In this document: positions 44,111 to 52,170 of the stretch, one piece after another
Numbering within the stretch: position 1 is the stretch's first letter
Layout: the number at the start of each line of letters is the position of its first letter
Assembly: GCF_023516455.1 (NCBI RefSeq)
Contig: NZ_JAMGBA010000002.1
Location: forward strand, 124,001 to 188,000
Direction: 5' to 3'
Length of the DNA stretch: 64,000 bases
DNA from: Sphingomonas caseinilytica
GTDB taxonomy: Bacteria > Pseudomonadota > Alphaproteobacteria > Sphingomonadales > Sphingomonadaceae
Notes under the pieces: generated by a model
The model's input: the letters and a program-made list of their open reading frames with translations, nothing else
The model's database searches: none
What the model was told of the DNA's origin: nothing
Position numbers and translations under genes: made by a program

Positions 44111-45243
44111 CAGCCGCCCCAGGTAGCGGTGAGCAGCCGCTGGAAATTGCCGCCGAGCACTGCGTTGATGTTGGCGTTGGAGTAGTTGCGGCGGATCAGT
44201 TCTTCGACAAGGTCGTACATCTTCAGCGGATGGTCGAAACCCTCGATGTCGATCTTCTCGCGAAAGGCGTAGCTGTCCTTGTAGGCGCCGCGCAGCATCT
44301 TGTTCATTTCGGGCGAGGTGTCGTCATATCCGTAAAGGTCGGAATCAGTGCCGATGCCGACATGGTCGATGCCGACCAGCTTCACGACATGGTCGATGTG
44401 ATCGGCATAGTTCACGATCGTCGTCGGATCGGTCTTGCTCACGAAATTGCGCACCCCGGTGATGCCCATCACGCCGCCCTTGGCGGCCATCGCCTTGATC
44501 GCCTCGTCGGTCTTGACCCGGGGATGGTCGATCAACGCGCGGCAATTGCTGTGGGTGATCGCGATCGGCTTCTTGGAAATCTCAATGCCGTCGAGTGTGG
44601 TGCGATCGCCGCAATGCGAGACGTCCACCAGCATGCCGACCTTGTTCATCTCTTCAATGATCGACGCTCCAAAATCACTGACGCCGCCGTCGATACGGTC
44701 GGTGGAGCCCGATCCGATGCGGTTCTGCGAGTTGTATGTGAGCTGGGAGCAGCGCAGGCCGAGCTCGTAGAACATCTTCACATCGGCAGGCCGATTGAAT
44801 TGGTCGGCGTTCTGCAGTCCCATGATGACCGCGACCTTGCCGTCCTTCTTGGCGCGCAGGATGTCGGCGAACTTGTCGACGCCGACCAGCACATGGCTGT
44901 TCCGTGCAACATAATTGCCCCAGGTCGCGAGGAAGCTTAGCGCTTGCTCGCGGCCGTTGTTTCCGCCGATGCCAATTGCATGATGGATCGCGTTGATCCC
45001 GCTGGCGCGGAAATCCGCGGTCATCTGCTCGCTCATCGGGACGCTGTAGAAGCTTGGCTCGAAGTCGATCTTGATCGGCGCAAGCATATCCACGACCAAC
45101 GATCCGCGGACGAGTTCGACGGCCCGCTTCGAATATTGGCGTTTCGAATAGGGGCTGACCGGAAGGCTGGCTTTCGCCACATATGGAGCGGCGACTGCCG
45201 CGCCTGCTGCGGCGCAAATCGCCTGGCGACGAGTCAAAAGCAT
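44110..45243 (-). CDS. Exported M19 (membrane/renal-type) dipeptidase
   Basis: 377 residues with an N-terminal export signal that begins with a twin-arginine-like LLTRRQAICAAAGAAVAAP. The M19 amidohydrolase barrel shows VVDMLAP (where family members usually have DGHND, so the first zinc ligand differs), NADQFNRP, LTYNSQNRIGSG, MLVDVSHCGDRTTLD, ITHSNCRALIDHPR and HVGIGTDSD. M19 enzymes hydrolyse L-Xaa-D-Xaa and other dipeptides, in the periplasm here. First gene of the operon dipeptidase-dgcN-serine hydrolases. A 22-bp element shared with the TonB receptor promoter lies 20 bases before its start. Confidence 0.85.
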   Translation of the reverse strand: MLLTRRQAICAAAGAAVAAPYVAKASLPVSPYSKRQYSKRAVELVRGSLVVDMLAPIKIDFEPSFYSVPMSEQMTADFRASGINAIHHAIGIGGNNGREQALSFLATWGNYVARNSHVLVGVDKFADILRAKKDGKVAVIMGLQNADQFNRPADVKMFYELGLRCSQLTYNSQNRIGSGSTDRIDGGVSDFGASIIEEMNKVGMLVDVSHCGDRTTLDGIEISKKPIAITHSNCRALIDHPRVKTDEAIKAMAAKGGVMGITGVRNFVSKTDPTTIVNYADHIDHVVKLVGIDHVGIGTDSDLYGYDDTSPEMNKMLRGAYKDSYAFREKIDIEGFDHPLKMYDLVEELIRRNYSNANINAVLGGNFQRLLTATWGG

Positions 45244-45263
45244 CCGATTCCCCTAAGACAAGT

Positions 45264-45285
45264 ATTTTCTAATCAGGATCGTAAC
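45264..45285 (-). promoter_or_regulatory. Shared 22-bp element, copy 1 (dipeptidase promoter)
   Basis: Read toward the gene, the core is CGATCCTGATTAGAAAAT. The copy at 47326-47347 agrees at 19 of 22 positions and has the same orientation to its own gene. It is followed by a second AATTAGAAA-like half at 45291. Candidate operator of a cluster regulator that is not in the window. Confidence 0.5.
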
Positions 45286-45301
45286 ATCCCAATTAGAAAC
45301 G

Positions 45302-47179
45302 TCAACGCTTGGCGCTCACCACCGGAAGTTCGACATAGGACTGCCCGTGATGAACGACATTGTCGGCCACCTGGCCCTTGCTCTCGCTCTCGTTGGGGCC
45401 GCCCGTGTTGAGGTTGCGGACGAACTTCGGGAAGTTCGACGAGGTCACCTCGATGCGGATGCGATGCCCGGCGCCGAAGCGGATGCTCGTCGCAATCGGG
45501 GAGGGCTTGATCGTATAGGTCTCGCCGGGCTTCATCATCGCCGGCTTGTCGAAGCCGTTCCGATACCGGGCCCGAAAGATGGTGTCGCCTATGATCCAGG
45601 CCGTTCCGTCAGGCGCGACGTCGACCAGCTTTACCGCGAAATCGGTATCGGGCGCGCTGGACGATACGTTCAGCACCGACTCGACGAAGCCGCTGACTTC
45701 AAGCGGCTCCTTCAGCGGTTCGCTCGAATAGACGAGCACGTCGTTGCGGGCTTCCACTCCGCGCTGGTCGAACGCACCGGGGACGACGATTCCGCCATTG
45801 CAGCAATCGCCGCCGCCGACGGTGGGTACCGGGTTCATCGGATCGTAGCGGAAGCGATCGGACTGGCCGGCAGACGGTATAGTCGCGACCAGCCGGCCGC
45901 CGCCATTCAGGCTGTTCGCGTCGCCACCACTGCTGAGATAGAAGCGCATCATCTGCGTGCCCTTGGGCGGCCAGCTTTCGTTGCTGCGCCACTCGTTCGC
46001 GCCCATTGCGAAATAGCGAACATGCGGCGTTGAATCCGGGAAGGCCTTTGCGTCGCCCTTCAGCCATCGATCGAACCAGCCGAACACCGCGCCATCGACA
46101 TCGAAGCTGGTGTCGCCCATCGACCGTTCGCCGACGGTCGTGTCCTTACCAAGGCGCGCATAGCCGCAATGGGTGTTGGGCCCTACGACAACATATTGGT
46201 TGGCGGCCGCTTCTGCGTCGGTGGTGGTTGAGCGGGCGTGATTGAACAGCTCCATGTTCGGGCCGATCGACACGTCGTACCAGCTGTTGAACCACAGTGC
46301 CGGAACGCCCCACCCCATATCCTCATGATAAAGGCCGCCCTTGCGCCAATCCGGATCGTCGGGCGTGCGTGCAATGAGCCTATCGAAGGTCTGCGGCGGC
46401 TCGCCCAAGGTCTTCAGCATGTCCGCCACGGGCAGATATTTGATGTGCTTGTTCCACTCGACCTTGGGCTTCAATGCGGCGAGGTCGTTGTTGAGCGTGG
46501 CGCGGGCCCGGGTCGCCTCGTCGATGTCGGCGGGAAGCTGCGCGCGGATTGGATTGTCGACGCCGTAGAGCCAGACGAAGAACAGGCTGCGCGGCACGCC
46601 GCCGGTGTACCAATTGCCCTGCTCCTGGAATCGGCCGACCTTGCCGATCCCGGCGCCTGCCGACATCGGCACCATTGCCGCGTGCGCCGGATGATTTTGC
46701 GCGGCCAGCGCGAGCTGCCATTCGGCGGACGAAGAGCAGCCGAGCGTGCCGACCTTGCCATTCGACCAGCCCTGCGATGCGATCCAGCTGAGCGTGTCGT
46801 ATCCGTCGGTTTGCGGATAACCCAGGATCTCGTACTTGCCTTCCGAGAAATAGCGGCCGCGCTCGTTCTGGACGATGAAGACATAGCCGCGCTTCACCGC
46901 CTCGATCGCATAGCGCAACGACGATCCCTTGAGCTTGTGCTCGTTATAAGGAGTCTTCCACAGGATGACGGGTAGCCGGCCCCGGGCGCCCTTCGGCGTA
47001 TAGATGTTAGTCGACAGGCGGATGCCGTCGCGCATCGGCACCAGGACGGCGGTCCGTGAATCGGCGGTCGCTGCTATCTCGCCCTCAAGCGCCTCCGGCG
47101 AATATTTGGAATAGTCCTGGGCGCTAACGGCCTGCACGGCGGAAGTCGCGAGAAACAAGGCAAGCAACGGACGCGACAT
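45302..47179 (-). CDS. Exported CocE/NonD-family (X-Pro dipeptidyl-peptidase-like, S15) hydrolase
   Basis: 625 residues, Sec signal MSRPLLALFLATSAVQAVSAQ. The alpha/beta-hydrolase part has VLVPMRDGIRLSTNIYTPKG, PVILWKTPYNEH and the nucleophile elbow VGTLGCSSSAEWQLALA. VGPNTHCGYARLG probably supplies the His, and the C-terminal jelly-roll domain is typical of PepX/CocE (DTDFAVKLVDVAPDGTAWIIGDTIFRARYR, HRIRIEVTSSNFPKFVRN). Family members cleave N-terminal dipeptides or esters. The start ATG 47179 is preceded by GGAG; upstream ATGs at 47191 and 47206 are possible. It is divergent from the TonB receptor at 47388 and lies head to tail with the dipeptidase, so extracellular peptide trimming is likely. 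Confidence 0.86.
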   Translation of the reverse strand: MSRPLLALFLATSAVQAVSAQDYSKYSPEALEGEIAATADSRTAVLVPMRDGIRLSTNIYTPKGARGRLPVILWKTPYNEHKLKGSSLRYAIEAVKRGYVFIVQNERGRYFSEGKYEILGYPQTDGYDTLSWIASQGWSNGKVGTLGCSSSAEWQLALAAQNHPAHAAMVPMSAGAGIGKVGRFQEQGNWYTGGVPRSLFFVWLYGVDNPIRAQLPADIDEATRARATLNNDLAALKPKVEWNKHIKYLPVADMLKTLGEPPQTFDRLIARTPDDPDWRKGGLYHEDMGWGVPALWFNSWYDVSIGPNMELFNHARSTTTDAEAAANQYVVVGPNTHCGYARLGKDTTVGERSMGDTSFDVDGAVFGWFDRWLKGDAKAFPDSTPHVRYFAMGANEWRSNESWPPKGTQMMRFYLSSGGDANSLNGGGRLVATIPSAGQSDRFRYDPMNPVPTVGGGDCCNGGIVVPGAFDQRGVEARNDVLVYSSEPLKEPLEVSGFVESVLNVSSSAPDTDFAVKLVDVAPDGTAWIIGDTIFRARYRNGFDKPAMMKPGETYTIKPSPIATSIRFGAGHRIRIEVTSSNFPKFVRNLNTGGPNESESKGQVADNVVHHGQSYVELPVVSAKR

Positions 47180-47288
47180 CGTCAACTCCATATCCGCGCC
47201 GCGCATGATTCGACGCGCATTCAGGGGACCTGATTGATGTCGATTAGTCAATGTTTAGAAAATTTCCGTCCATTTTGGGATACTTAGG

Positions 47289-47302
47289 CCTAATCAGAAA
47301 AT
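47289..47302 (+). promoter_or_regulatory. Partial copy of the shared element
   Basis: CCTAATCAGAAAAT repeats the 3' half of the 22-bp element found at 47326. Together they look like tandem sites in the 208-base divergent region between the CocE-like gene and the TonB receptor gene. A weaker TTTAGAAAAT is at 47254. Confidence 0.4.
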
Positions 47303-47325
47303 TATTGTCCCAATCGGATCAGTGT

Positions 47326-47347
47326 GCAACGATCCTGATCAGAAAAT
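47326..47347 (+). promoter_or_regulatory. Shared 22-bp element, copy 2 (TonB receptor promoter)
   Basis: The core CGATCCTGATCAGAAAAT is 40 bases before the receptor start. It includes the palindrome CTGATCAG and matches the element in front of the dipeptidase operon. Confidence 0.5.
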
Positions 47348-47387
47348 GGAGCCGCCATCAAGCGGTCCGCTTCGGGAGGGTGATTCG

Positions 47388-50207
47388 ATGAATAGGGTTG
47401 TTTCCAATCTGGCCTGCAAGTTGGTCAGGGGGGCCAGTTTGTCCGCACTTGCTGCGGGAATGCTCATTGCAACGTCGGCGGTGGCTCAGGACGCGCCCGA
47501 ATCCGATCCGACGATCGAGGGGCAGGATGTAGCCTCGGACACCAGTGAAGAGAGCGGCGACGATATCGTCGTAACCGGTTCGCGCATTGAACGCGCTGGC
47601 TTCGACCAGCCGACGCCGACGACGGTATTCGGCGAAACACAGATTGAGCAGTCGGCACGGCAGAGCCTGCAGATGTTCCTGGTAGACCAGCCGCAGGTCC
47701 GCCCAACCAACCTTCCCACTGCCACCATCGGAAGCACCACCGCCGGTACCGCGGCGGTCGACCTCCGCGGAATGGGCTCGGGCCGAACGCTGGTCCTGCT
47801 CAACAGCCGGCGCTTCGTCGGCGAGGGCAATATCAACTTCGTCCCGACCAGCCTGGTCAAGCGCCTCGACATCGTGACCGGCGGCGCTTCGGCGGCCTAT
47901 GGTTCGGGCGCCGTCGCGGGCGTGGTCAACATCATCCTCGACGATGAGCTCGAAGGGCTGTCGGTTGGCGCACAGACAAGCGTTTCCTCACGCGGAGACG
48001 GAGAGCAGTACAAACTCGAAGGCTCATTCGGAACCGAGTTCGCCGATGGCGCCGGACACTTCATGGTCGGTGCGGAATATCTCGACGACCGCGGCATCCG
48101 TCCGGAAGGCCGGCTTGAGCGCAAGGGCACGAACCCCGGCGGCTTCGTCACCGCCAACGGCGAGCGCACGCTCTACGCAGACATCAACGGCAGGACGAGC
48201 TCCGAAGGCGGTCTGATCCTCAACGGCGTGCTGGCCGGCCAGACCTTCAATCCCGACGGCACGCTGCGCCCGTTCCAGGGACCGGACGCGCTGGGCCGCG
48301 GCGGCGCAGATGCGTCGAGCACCTTCGATCACACCTATCTCGCGTCGCCATCAAAACGGTTCAACGCGTTCGCGCGGGCCAGCTTTGACATTGGCAGCTC
48401 GACCGTCTGGGCCGAGGGTTCCTGGGGGAAAGTAGACTCTGACTATGTCTTCTTCCACGACTTCACCGCACCGGCGGTAACGGTCCAGGCTACCAATCCC
48501 TTCCTGTCGCAGACCATCCGTAATCAGCTCGCAGCTGCGGGGCAGACGAGCTTCACCCTTGGCCGCCTCTACACCGACATCCTGCCGATGAACTTCAATG
48601 GCGATCGTGACAGCCTCGAGGGGGCGATCGGCATCAACGGAAGTCTCGGCGGCAGCTGGAACTACCGGGCCCACTACAGCCATGGCGAAATCGACACGCG
48701 CAGTGCACTCGAGAACAGCCGGGTCGAACCCAACTTCGCACGCGCCGTGCAGGCCGTTTTGAGCGGCGGCCAGATCGTCTGCGCAGTCAACGCCGACGCA
48801 AGCACGGCCAACGACGATCCTGCCTGCCGTCCGCTGAACATTTTCGGCCAGAACAACGCTTCTCAGGAAGCGATCGATTATGTCACCGCCACGCAGGCTA
48901 CCGAATCCATCCAGAAGCTGGATTCGACCGGCCTTGAGGTGACGGGTTCGCCATTCTCTCTTTGGGCAGGCGATGTGAGCTTCGCCGTGGGCGCCGAGGC
49001 GCGCTGGGAGAAGCAGGCAACGGTCCGCGACGAACGCACGCTCCAGGGTGGCTTCGGCCTCCCTGTCTACACGGCGGGCAACGACATCGAAGGCAAGTTC
49101 AACGTCAAGGAGGTCTTCGCCGAAACTGTCGTTCCGCTGCTGGACATCGATAATTTCAAGGCGGAGTTCAACGGCGCCGCGCGCTATTCGGACTACAGCA
49201 CCAGCGGCGGAATCTGGACGTGGAAAGCGGGCGGCACGGTCCGCTTGTTCGACGACCTCCTGCTTCGCGCAACTCGTTCGCGTGACATTCGCTCGCCGAG
49301 CATCGACCAGCTGTTCGCCGTCGATCGCGTTACATTCGCGACGATGGTGGACCAGAACCCGCCGGCATCGCCCCCACCAGGCTATACCGCGACGCCGGCG
49401 CTCGTGGCGACCCACAGCGGCGGCAACCCGGACCTGACGCCTGAAATCAGCAAGATGTGGACCGTCGGCGCGACTTATTCACCTTCGTTCCTCAGCGGTC
49501 TGCGGCTTTCGGTCGATTACTACGATATCGAGATCACCGATGCTCTTGGCGCGCTCAACGGCTCGAACCTGACCTTGGCCTGCCGCCAGGGTCAGCAGGC
49601 AGCCTGCGACAGGGTTCTTCGTGACCCCGTGACCCAGACCGTCACCGAGGTCTTCTCGAACCAGCAGAACATCGCCGAGTTCGCGACGAGCGGAATCGAT
49701 ATGGAAGTTTCCTATATCACCCATGTCGGTGCGCTTGTCGGGGACGGCGCGGGAACGGTGACCGTCCGTGCGCTTGGCAACTATATCCGCGAACTGGTCA
49801 CGGATAATGGCATCACGCGCCTCGACAATGTCGGAACCGTCGGCGACCTCAACGGCAACCCGCCCTTCCGCGGCGTTCTAACCGCCGCATATCAGCAGGA
49901 GCTCTTCGGCTTCAACGCCAGGGTTCGCTACATCGACGGCGGCAAGTATGACAAATATGCGGACGGAGAGCGTGTGTCCCCGGGCGGTTCGTTCGTCCCC
50001 GGTCACTCTTCGCTGATCACCAACAACGACGTCGACGCGAGGACCTATGTCGACATCGGCGCCCAGGTAAGGCCGACTGAGAAGGTCGAGCTGTCGTTCA
50101 ACATCACCAACCTGTTCGACACCGACGCACCGGTCTCTCCGCAGGCAAGCGCTCACTATGAAGTCCTGGGCACCTACTTCAACTTCGGCGTGAAGGTGGA
50201 TTTCTAA
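47388..50207 (+). CDS. TonB-dependent receptor of the peptide/D-amino-acid cluster
   Basis: 939 residues. Sec signal (ACKLVRGASLSALAAGMLIATSAVAQ), an acidic linker and a TonB box region GDDIVVTGSRIERAG. The plug has VDLRGMGSGRTLVLLNSRRFVGEGNINFVPTSLVKRLDIVTGGASAAYGSGAVAGVVNIIL. The barrel ends EVLGTYFNFGVKVDF with terminal Phe. An internal Cys pair occurs in IVCAVNADA..DPACRPLN and another in LACRQGQQAACDR, as in Sphingomonas receptors for large ligands. The start ATG 47388 has GGGAGGG in front. By context (peptidase, dipeptidase, DgcN) it probably imports oligopeptides; this is inference. It ends with a strong terminator. Confidence 0.9.
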   Translation: MNRVVSNLACKLVRGASLSALAAGMLIATSAVAQDAPESDPTIEGQDVASDTSEESGDDIVVTGSRIERAGFDQPTPTTVFGETQIEQSARQSLQMFLVDQPQVRPTNLPTATIGSTTAGTAAVDLRGMGSGRTLVLLNSRRFVGEGNINFVPTSLVKRLDIVTGGASAAYGSGAVAGVVNIILDDELEGLSVGAQTSVSSRGDGEQYKLEGSFGTEFADGAGHFMVGAEYLDDRGIRPEGRLERKGTNPGGFVTANGERTLYADINGRTSSEGGLILNGVLAGQTFNPDGTLRPFQGPDALGRGGADASSTFDHTYLASPSKRFNAFARASFDIGSSTVWAEGSWGKVDSDYVFFHDFTAPAVTVQATNPFLSQTIRNQLAAAGQTSFTLGRLYTDILPMNFNGDRDSLEGAIGINGSLGGSWNYRAHYSHGEIDTRSALENSRVEPNFARAVQAVLSGGQIVCAVNADASTANDDPACRPLNIFGQNNASQEAIDYVTATQATESIQKLDSTGLEVTGSPFSLWAGDVSFAVGAEARWEKQATVRDERTLQGGFGLPVYTAGNDIEGKFNVKEVFAETVVPLLDIDNFKAEFNGAARYSDYSTSGGIWTWKAGGTVRLFDDLLLRATRSRDIRSPSIDQLFAVDRVTFATMVDQNPPASPPPGYTATPALVATHSGGNPDLTPEISKMWTVGATYSPSFLSGLRLSVDYYDIEITDALGALNGSNLTLACRQGQQAACDRVLRDPVTQTVTEVFSNQQNIAEFATSGIDMEVSYITHVGALVGDGAGTVTVRALGNYIRELVTDNGITRLDNVGTVGDLNGNPPFRGVLTAAYQQELFGFNARVRYIDGGKYDKYADGERVSPGGSFVPGHSSLITNNDVDARTYVDIGAQVRPTEKVELSFNITNLFDTDAPVSPQASAHYEVLGTYFNFGVKVDF

Positions 50208-50248
50208 AAAAGGAACCCCACCTTTCCAAAACAGCTTCTCCTCAACTT

Positions 50249-50281
50249 CCGGCCAAGCGACATGCTTGGCCGGATTTTTTT
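50249..50281 (+). terminator. Rho-independent terminator after TonB receptor
   Basis: CCGGCCAAGC / GCTTGGCCGG, a perfect 10-bp stem with a GACAT loop, followed by ATTTTTTT. It is the clearest intrinsic terminator in the window. Confidence 0.92.
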
Positions 50282-50351
50282 CGTGGATTCCACGGCGACC
50301 ACGCACGTGGCGGTAGCGTTGGGCCGGCCCCGGGGCTTTGAGACTGGATAG

Positions 50352-50442
50352 TGGCGGAGCGGGAGGGATTCGAACCCTCGATACGGTTTTGCCGTATACT
50401 CACTTTCCAGGCGAGCGCCTTCGACCACTCGGCCACCGCTCC
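50352..50442 (-). tRNA. tRNA-Ser (anticodon GGA)
   Basis: On the minus strand the gene starts GGAGCGGTGGCCGAGTGG and ends CCCGCTCCG plus encoded CCA. The acceptor stem GGAGCGG pairs with CCGCTCC. The anticodon stem CTCGC/GTGAG holds the loop CTGGAAA, so the anticodon is GGA. A long variable arm (TACGG/CCGTA) marks it as serine. T-arm GGTTCGAATCC is normal. Length 91 with CCA. Confidence 0.96.
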
Positions 50443-50585
50443 GCACGGGATCCCGATCGTTCGATGCGGAGCATCGGGCCTGAATCGGGTGCATCACCAG
50501 ACGCCTGGAAGCGGGTCCTGTAGAGGTGCTCGCGCGCGGGGGCAAGCTTGCCGCAAGGCCGCAATCACCTCTATGCCGACATCCA

Positions 50586-50984
50586 ATGGCGCGACGCTTC
50601 GATCACCCACCGACGGCCGAAGAAATCGAGGCCATCGCACGCGATGCGATGGCTGCGCTGCCCGAGCCATTTTCATCACACCTCGCGCATGTCGTGCTGC
50701 AAATCGACGAGTTCGCCGACGATGCGCTGCTCAAGGAAATGGGGATCGAACATCCTCTCGACCTGACCGGCGTCTATGAAGGCATTCCGGTGGGCCTGCG
50801 CAGCGTCGAAACGACCGGCACCCTGCCCGACCGGATCCGCCTGTTCCGCCAGGCAATCCTCGCCGAATGGTGCGAGGAGGGAGAGGGTTTCGAGCATCTC
50901 GTTCGCCACATATTGATCCACGAGGTCGGCCATCATTTCGGCCTGAGCGACGAGGATATGCACGCGCTGGAGGACCAGGCGTGA
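50586..50984 (+). CDS. Small zincin-like metallopeptidase family protein
   Basis: 132 residues. The conserved C-terminal HILIHEVGHHFGLSDEDM contains the HExxH zinc motif with the third ligand a short way on, as in the small 'metallopeptidase family' (zincin 1) proteins widespread in bacteria. The middle part (LTGVYEGIPVGLRSVETTGTLPDRIRLFRQAIL) also fits. No signal peptide is visible. Activity has not been firmly established for this family. The start is ATG 50586, since the family N-terminus FDHPPTAEEIEAIA is near it; there is no good ribosome site. The GTG of ccmA overlaps its stop. Confidence 0.85.
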   Translation: MARRFDHPPTAEEIEAIARDAMAALPEPFSSHLAHVVLQIDEFADDALLKEMGIEHPLDLTGVYEGIPVGLRSVETTGTLPDRIRLFRQAILAEWCEEGEGFEHLVRHILIHEVGHHFGLSDEDMHALEDQA

Positions 50985-51535
50985 GCCCGCTCCTGAAGGG
51001 CCACGGGCTGGCACTGGTTCGCGGCGGGCGGATGCTTTTCGAAGGCCTGGATCTCGAGCTTGAGGCCGGCGACGCACTTCATATCAGTGGTCCGAACGGC
51101 AGCGGGAAATCCAGCCTCATCCGGCTCGTGGCAGGCCTGCTTCGACCGGCTGCCGGCCGCATCGAACGGGCCGAGGCCGCCCTCGCCGACAATCTGCTGG
51201 CGCTGGATCGCGAGTTGACGCTGTCCCGCGCACTTGCGTTCTGGAAGGGCCCGCGGCTGGGCGATGCCATGCGCGCCTTTGCGCTCGAGGATCTTGCCCA
51301 TTTACCGGTCCGACTGCTGTCGACCGGGCAGGCCAAACGAGCCCAACTCGCCCGGGTCATGGCCAGCGGTGCGCCTCTGTGGTTGCTGGACGAACCGCAA
51401 AATGGGCTGGACCGGAAGGGGCTTGCCGAGCTCGATGAAGCTATCGCCGCGCATCGCGCGCAAGGCGGAGCAGTCCTCGCGGCCAGCCATACGCCCTTGG
51501 CTGGCCAATGGCGCATAATGGAGCTTGAAGCGTGA
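50981..51535 (+). CDS. ccmA: Heme exporter ATP-binding protein CcmA
   Basis: 184 residues, short for an ABC ATPase but normal for CcmA. Walker A GPNGSGKSS, signature-like LLSTGQAKRAQLARVMAS, Walker B LWLLDEPQNGLD. It drives heme handling in cytochrome c maturation at the inner membrane together with CcmB. The start is GTG 50981 overlapping the preceding stop (GTGA); its own stop overlaps ccmB, so translation is coupled throughout. Confidence 0.9.
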   Translation: MSPLLKGHGLALVRGGRMLFEGLDLELEAGDALHISGPNGSGKSSLIRLVAGLLRPAAGRIERAEAALADNLLALDRELTLSRALAFWKGPRLGDAMRAFALEDLAHLPVRLLSTGQAKRAQLARVMASGAPLWLLDEPQNGLDRKGLAELDEAIAAHRAQGGAVLAASHTPLAGQWRIMELEA

Positions 51536-52170
51536 CGGCCGCACTGATCGTTCGCGAGGTTCGCCGAGGGTTGCATGGAGCCGCATGGCTGCCGGTCGCA
51601 TTCTTCCTGTTGATCGCGACAATTGTCCCCTTCGCCGTGGGACCTGATGCCCGCCTTCTGGGCCGTATCGGCGGGGGCGCGCTATGGATTGCCGCGCTGA
51701 CGGCCGCATTGCTGCCAATCGAGCGGCTGATCGAGCCTGACCGGGCGGACGGCGTGCTTGATCAGCTCACGATGACAGGAACGGCCGATGAAGCCGTCGG
51801 CGCGGCCAAGATGATAGGCCATTGGCTGACCTTCGGACCCTTGCTGCTGATTGCGGCCGTTCCGGGAAGCTTTCTGGTGGGCCTCGACGGACCGGCGCTT
51901 GCGCGTAGCCTCATTTCAATCGCGATCGGAACGCCTGCATTGGCAGCACTATCGGTCGCCGTTGCCGCCTTGACCGCCGGCCTGCCACGAGCGGGAGCCT
52001 TGGCCGGTTTGCTGATGATGCCGCTCGCCGTCCCGCTGGTTATTTTTGGGGCGGCCGCGACCGGCGATGGGGAAAGTGCGGCGTTGAAGCTGGAAACCGC
52101 GGTTGCGTTACTGATCGTTGCCGGCGCCCCATTCGTGACGGGCGCGGCGATCCGGGCCGCGCGAACCTAG
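51532..52170 (+). CDS. ccmB: Heme exporter membrane protein CcmB
   Basis: 212 residues with about six hydrophobic segments (for example LPVAFFLLIATIVPFAVG, LLLIAAVPGSFLVGL, LAGLLMMPLAVPLVIFGAAA). The segment LLPIERLIEPDRADGVLDQLTMTG follows the CcmB cytoplasmic-loop pattern. The start is GTG 51532 within the ccmA stop. ccmC and later ccm genes do not follow; the next gene is on the other strand and its stop overlaps that of ccmB by three bases. Confidence 0.88.
   Translation: MTAALIVREVRRGLHGAAWLPVAFFLLIATIVPFAVGPDARLLGRIGGGALWIAALTAALLPIERLIEPDRADGVLDQLTMTGTADEAVGAAKMIGHWLTFGPLLLIAAVPGSFLVGLDGPALARSLISIAIGTPALAALSVAVAALTAGLPRAGALAGLLMMPLAVPLVIFGAAATGDGESAALKLETAVALLIVAGAPFVTGAAIRAART

Noticed and set aside
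39610-50442. Peptide cluster as an island integrated at the tRNA-Ser 3' end
   Set aside because: The cluster lies on the correct side of the tRNA, but I saw no integrase gene and no repeated tRNA 3' fragment at the far end.
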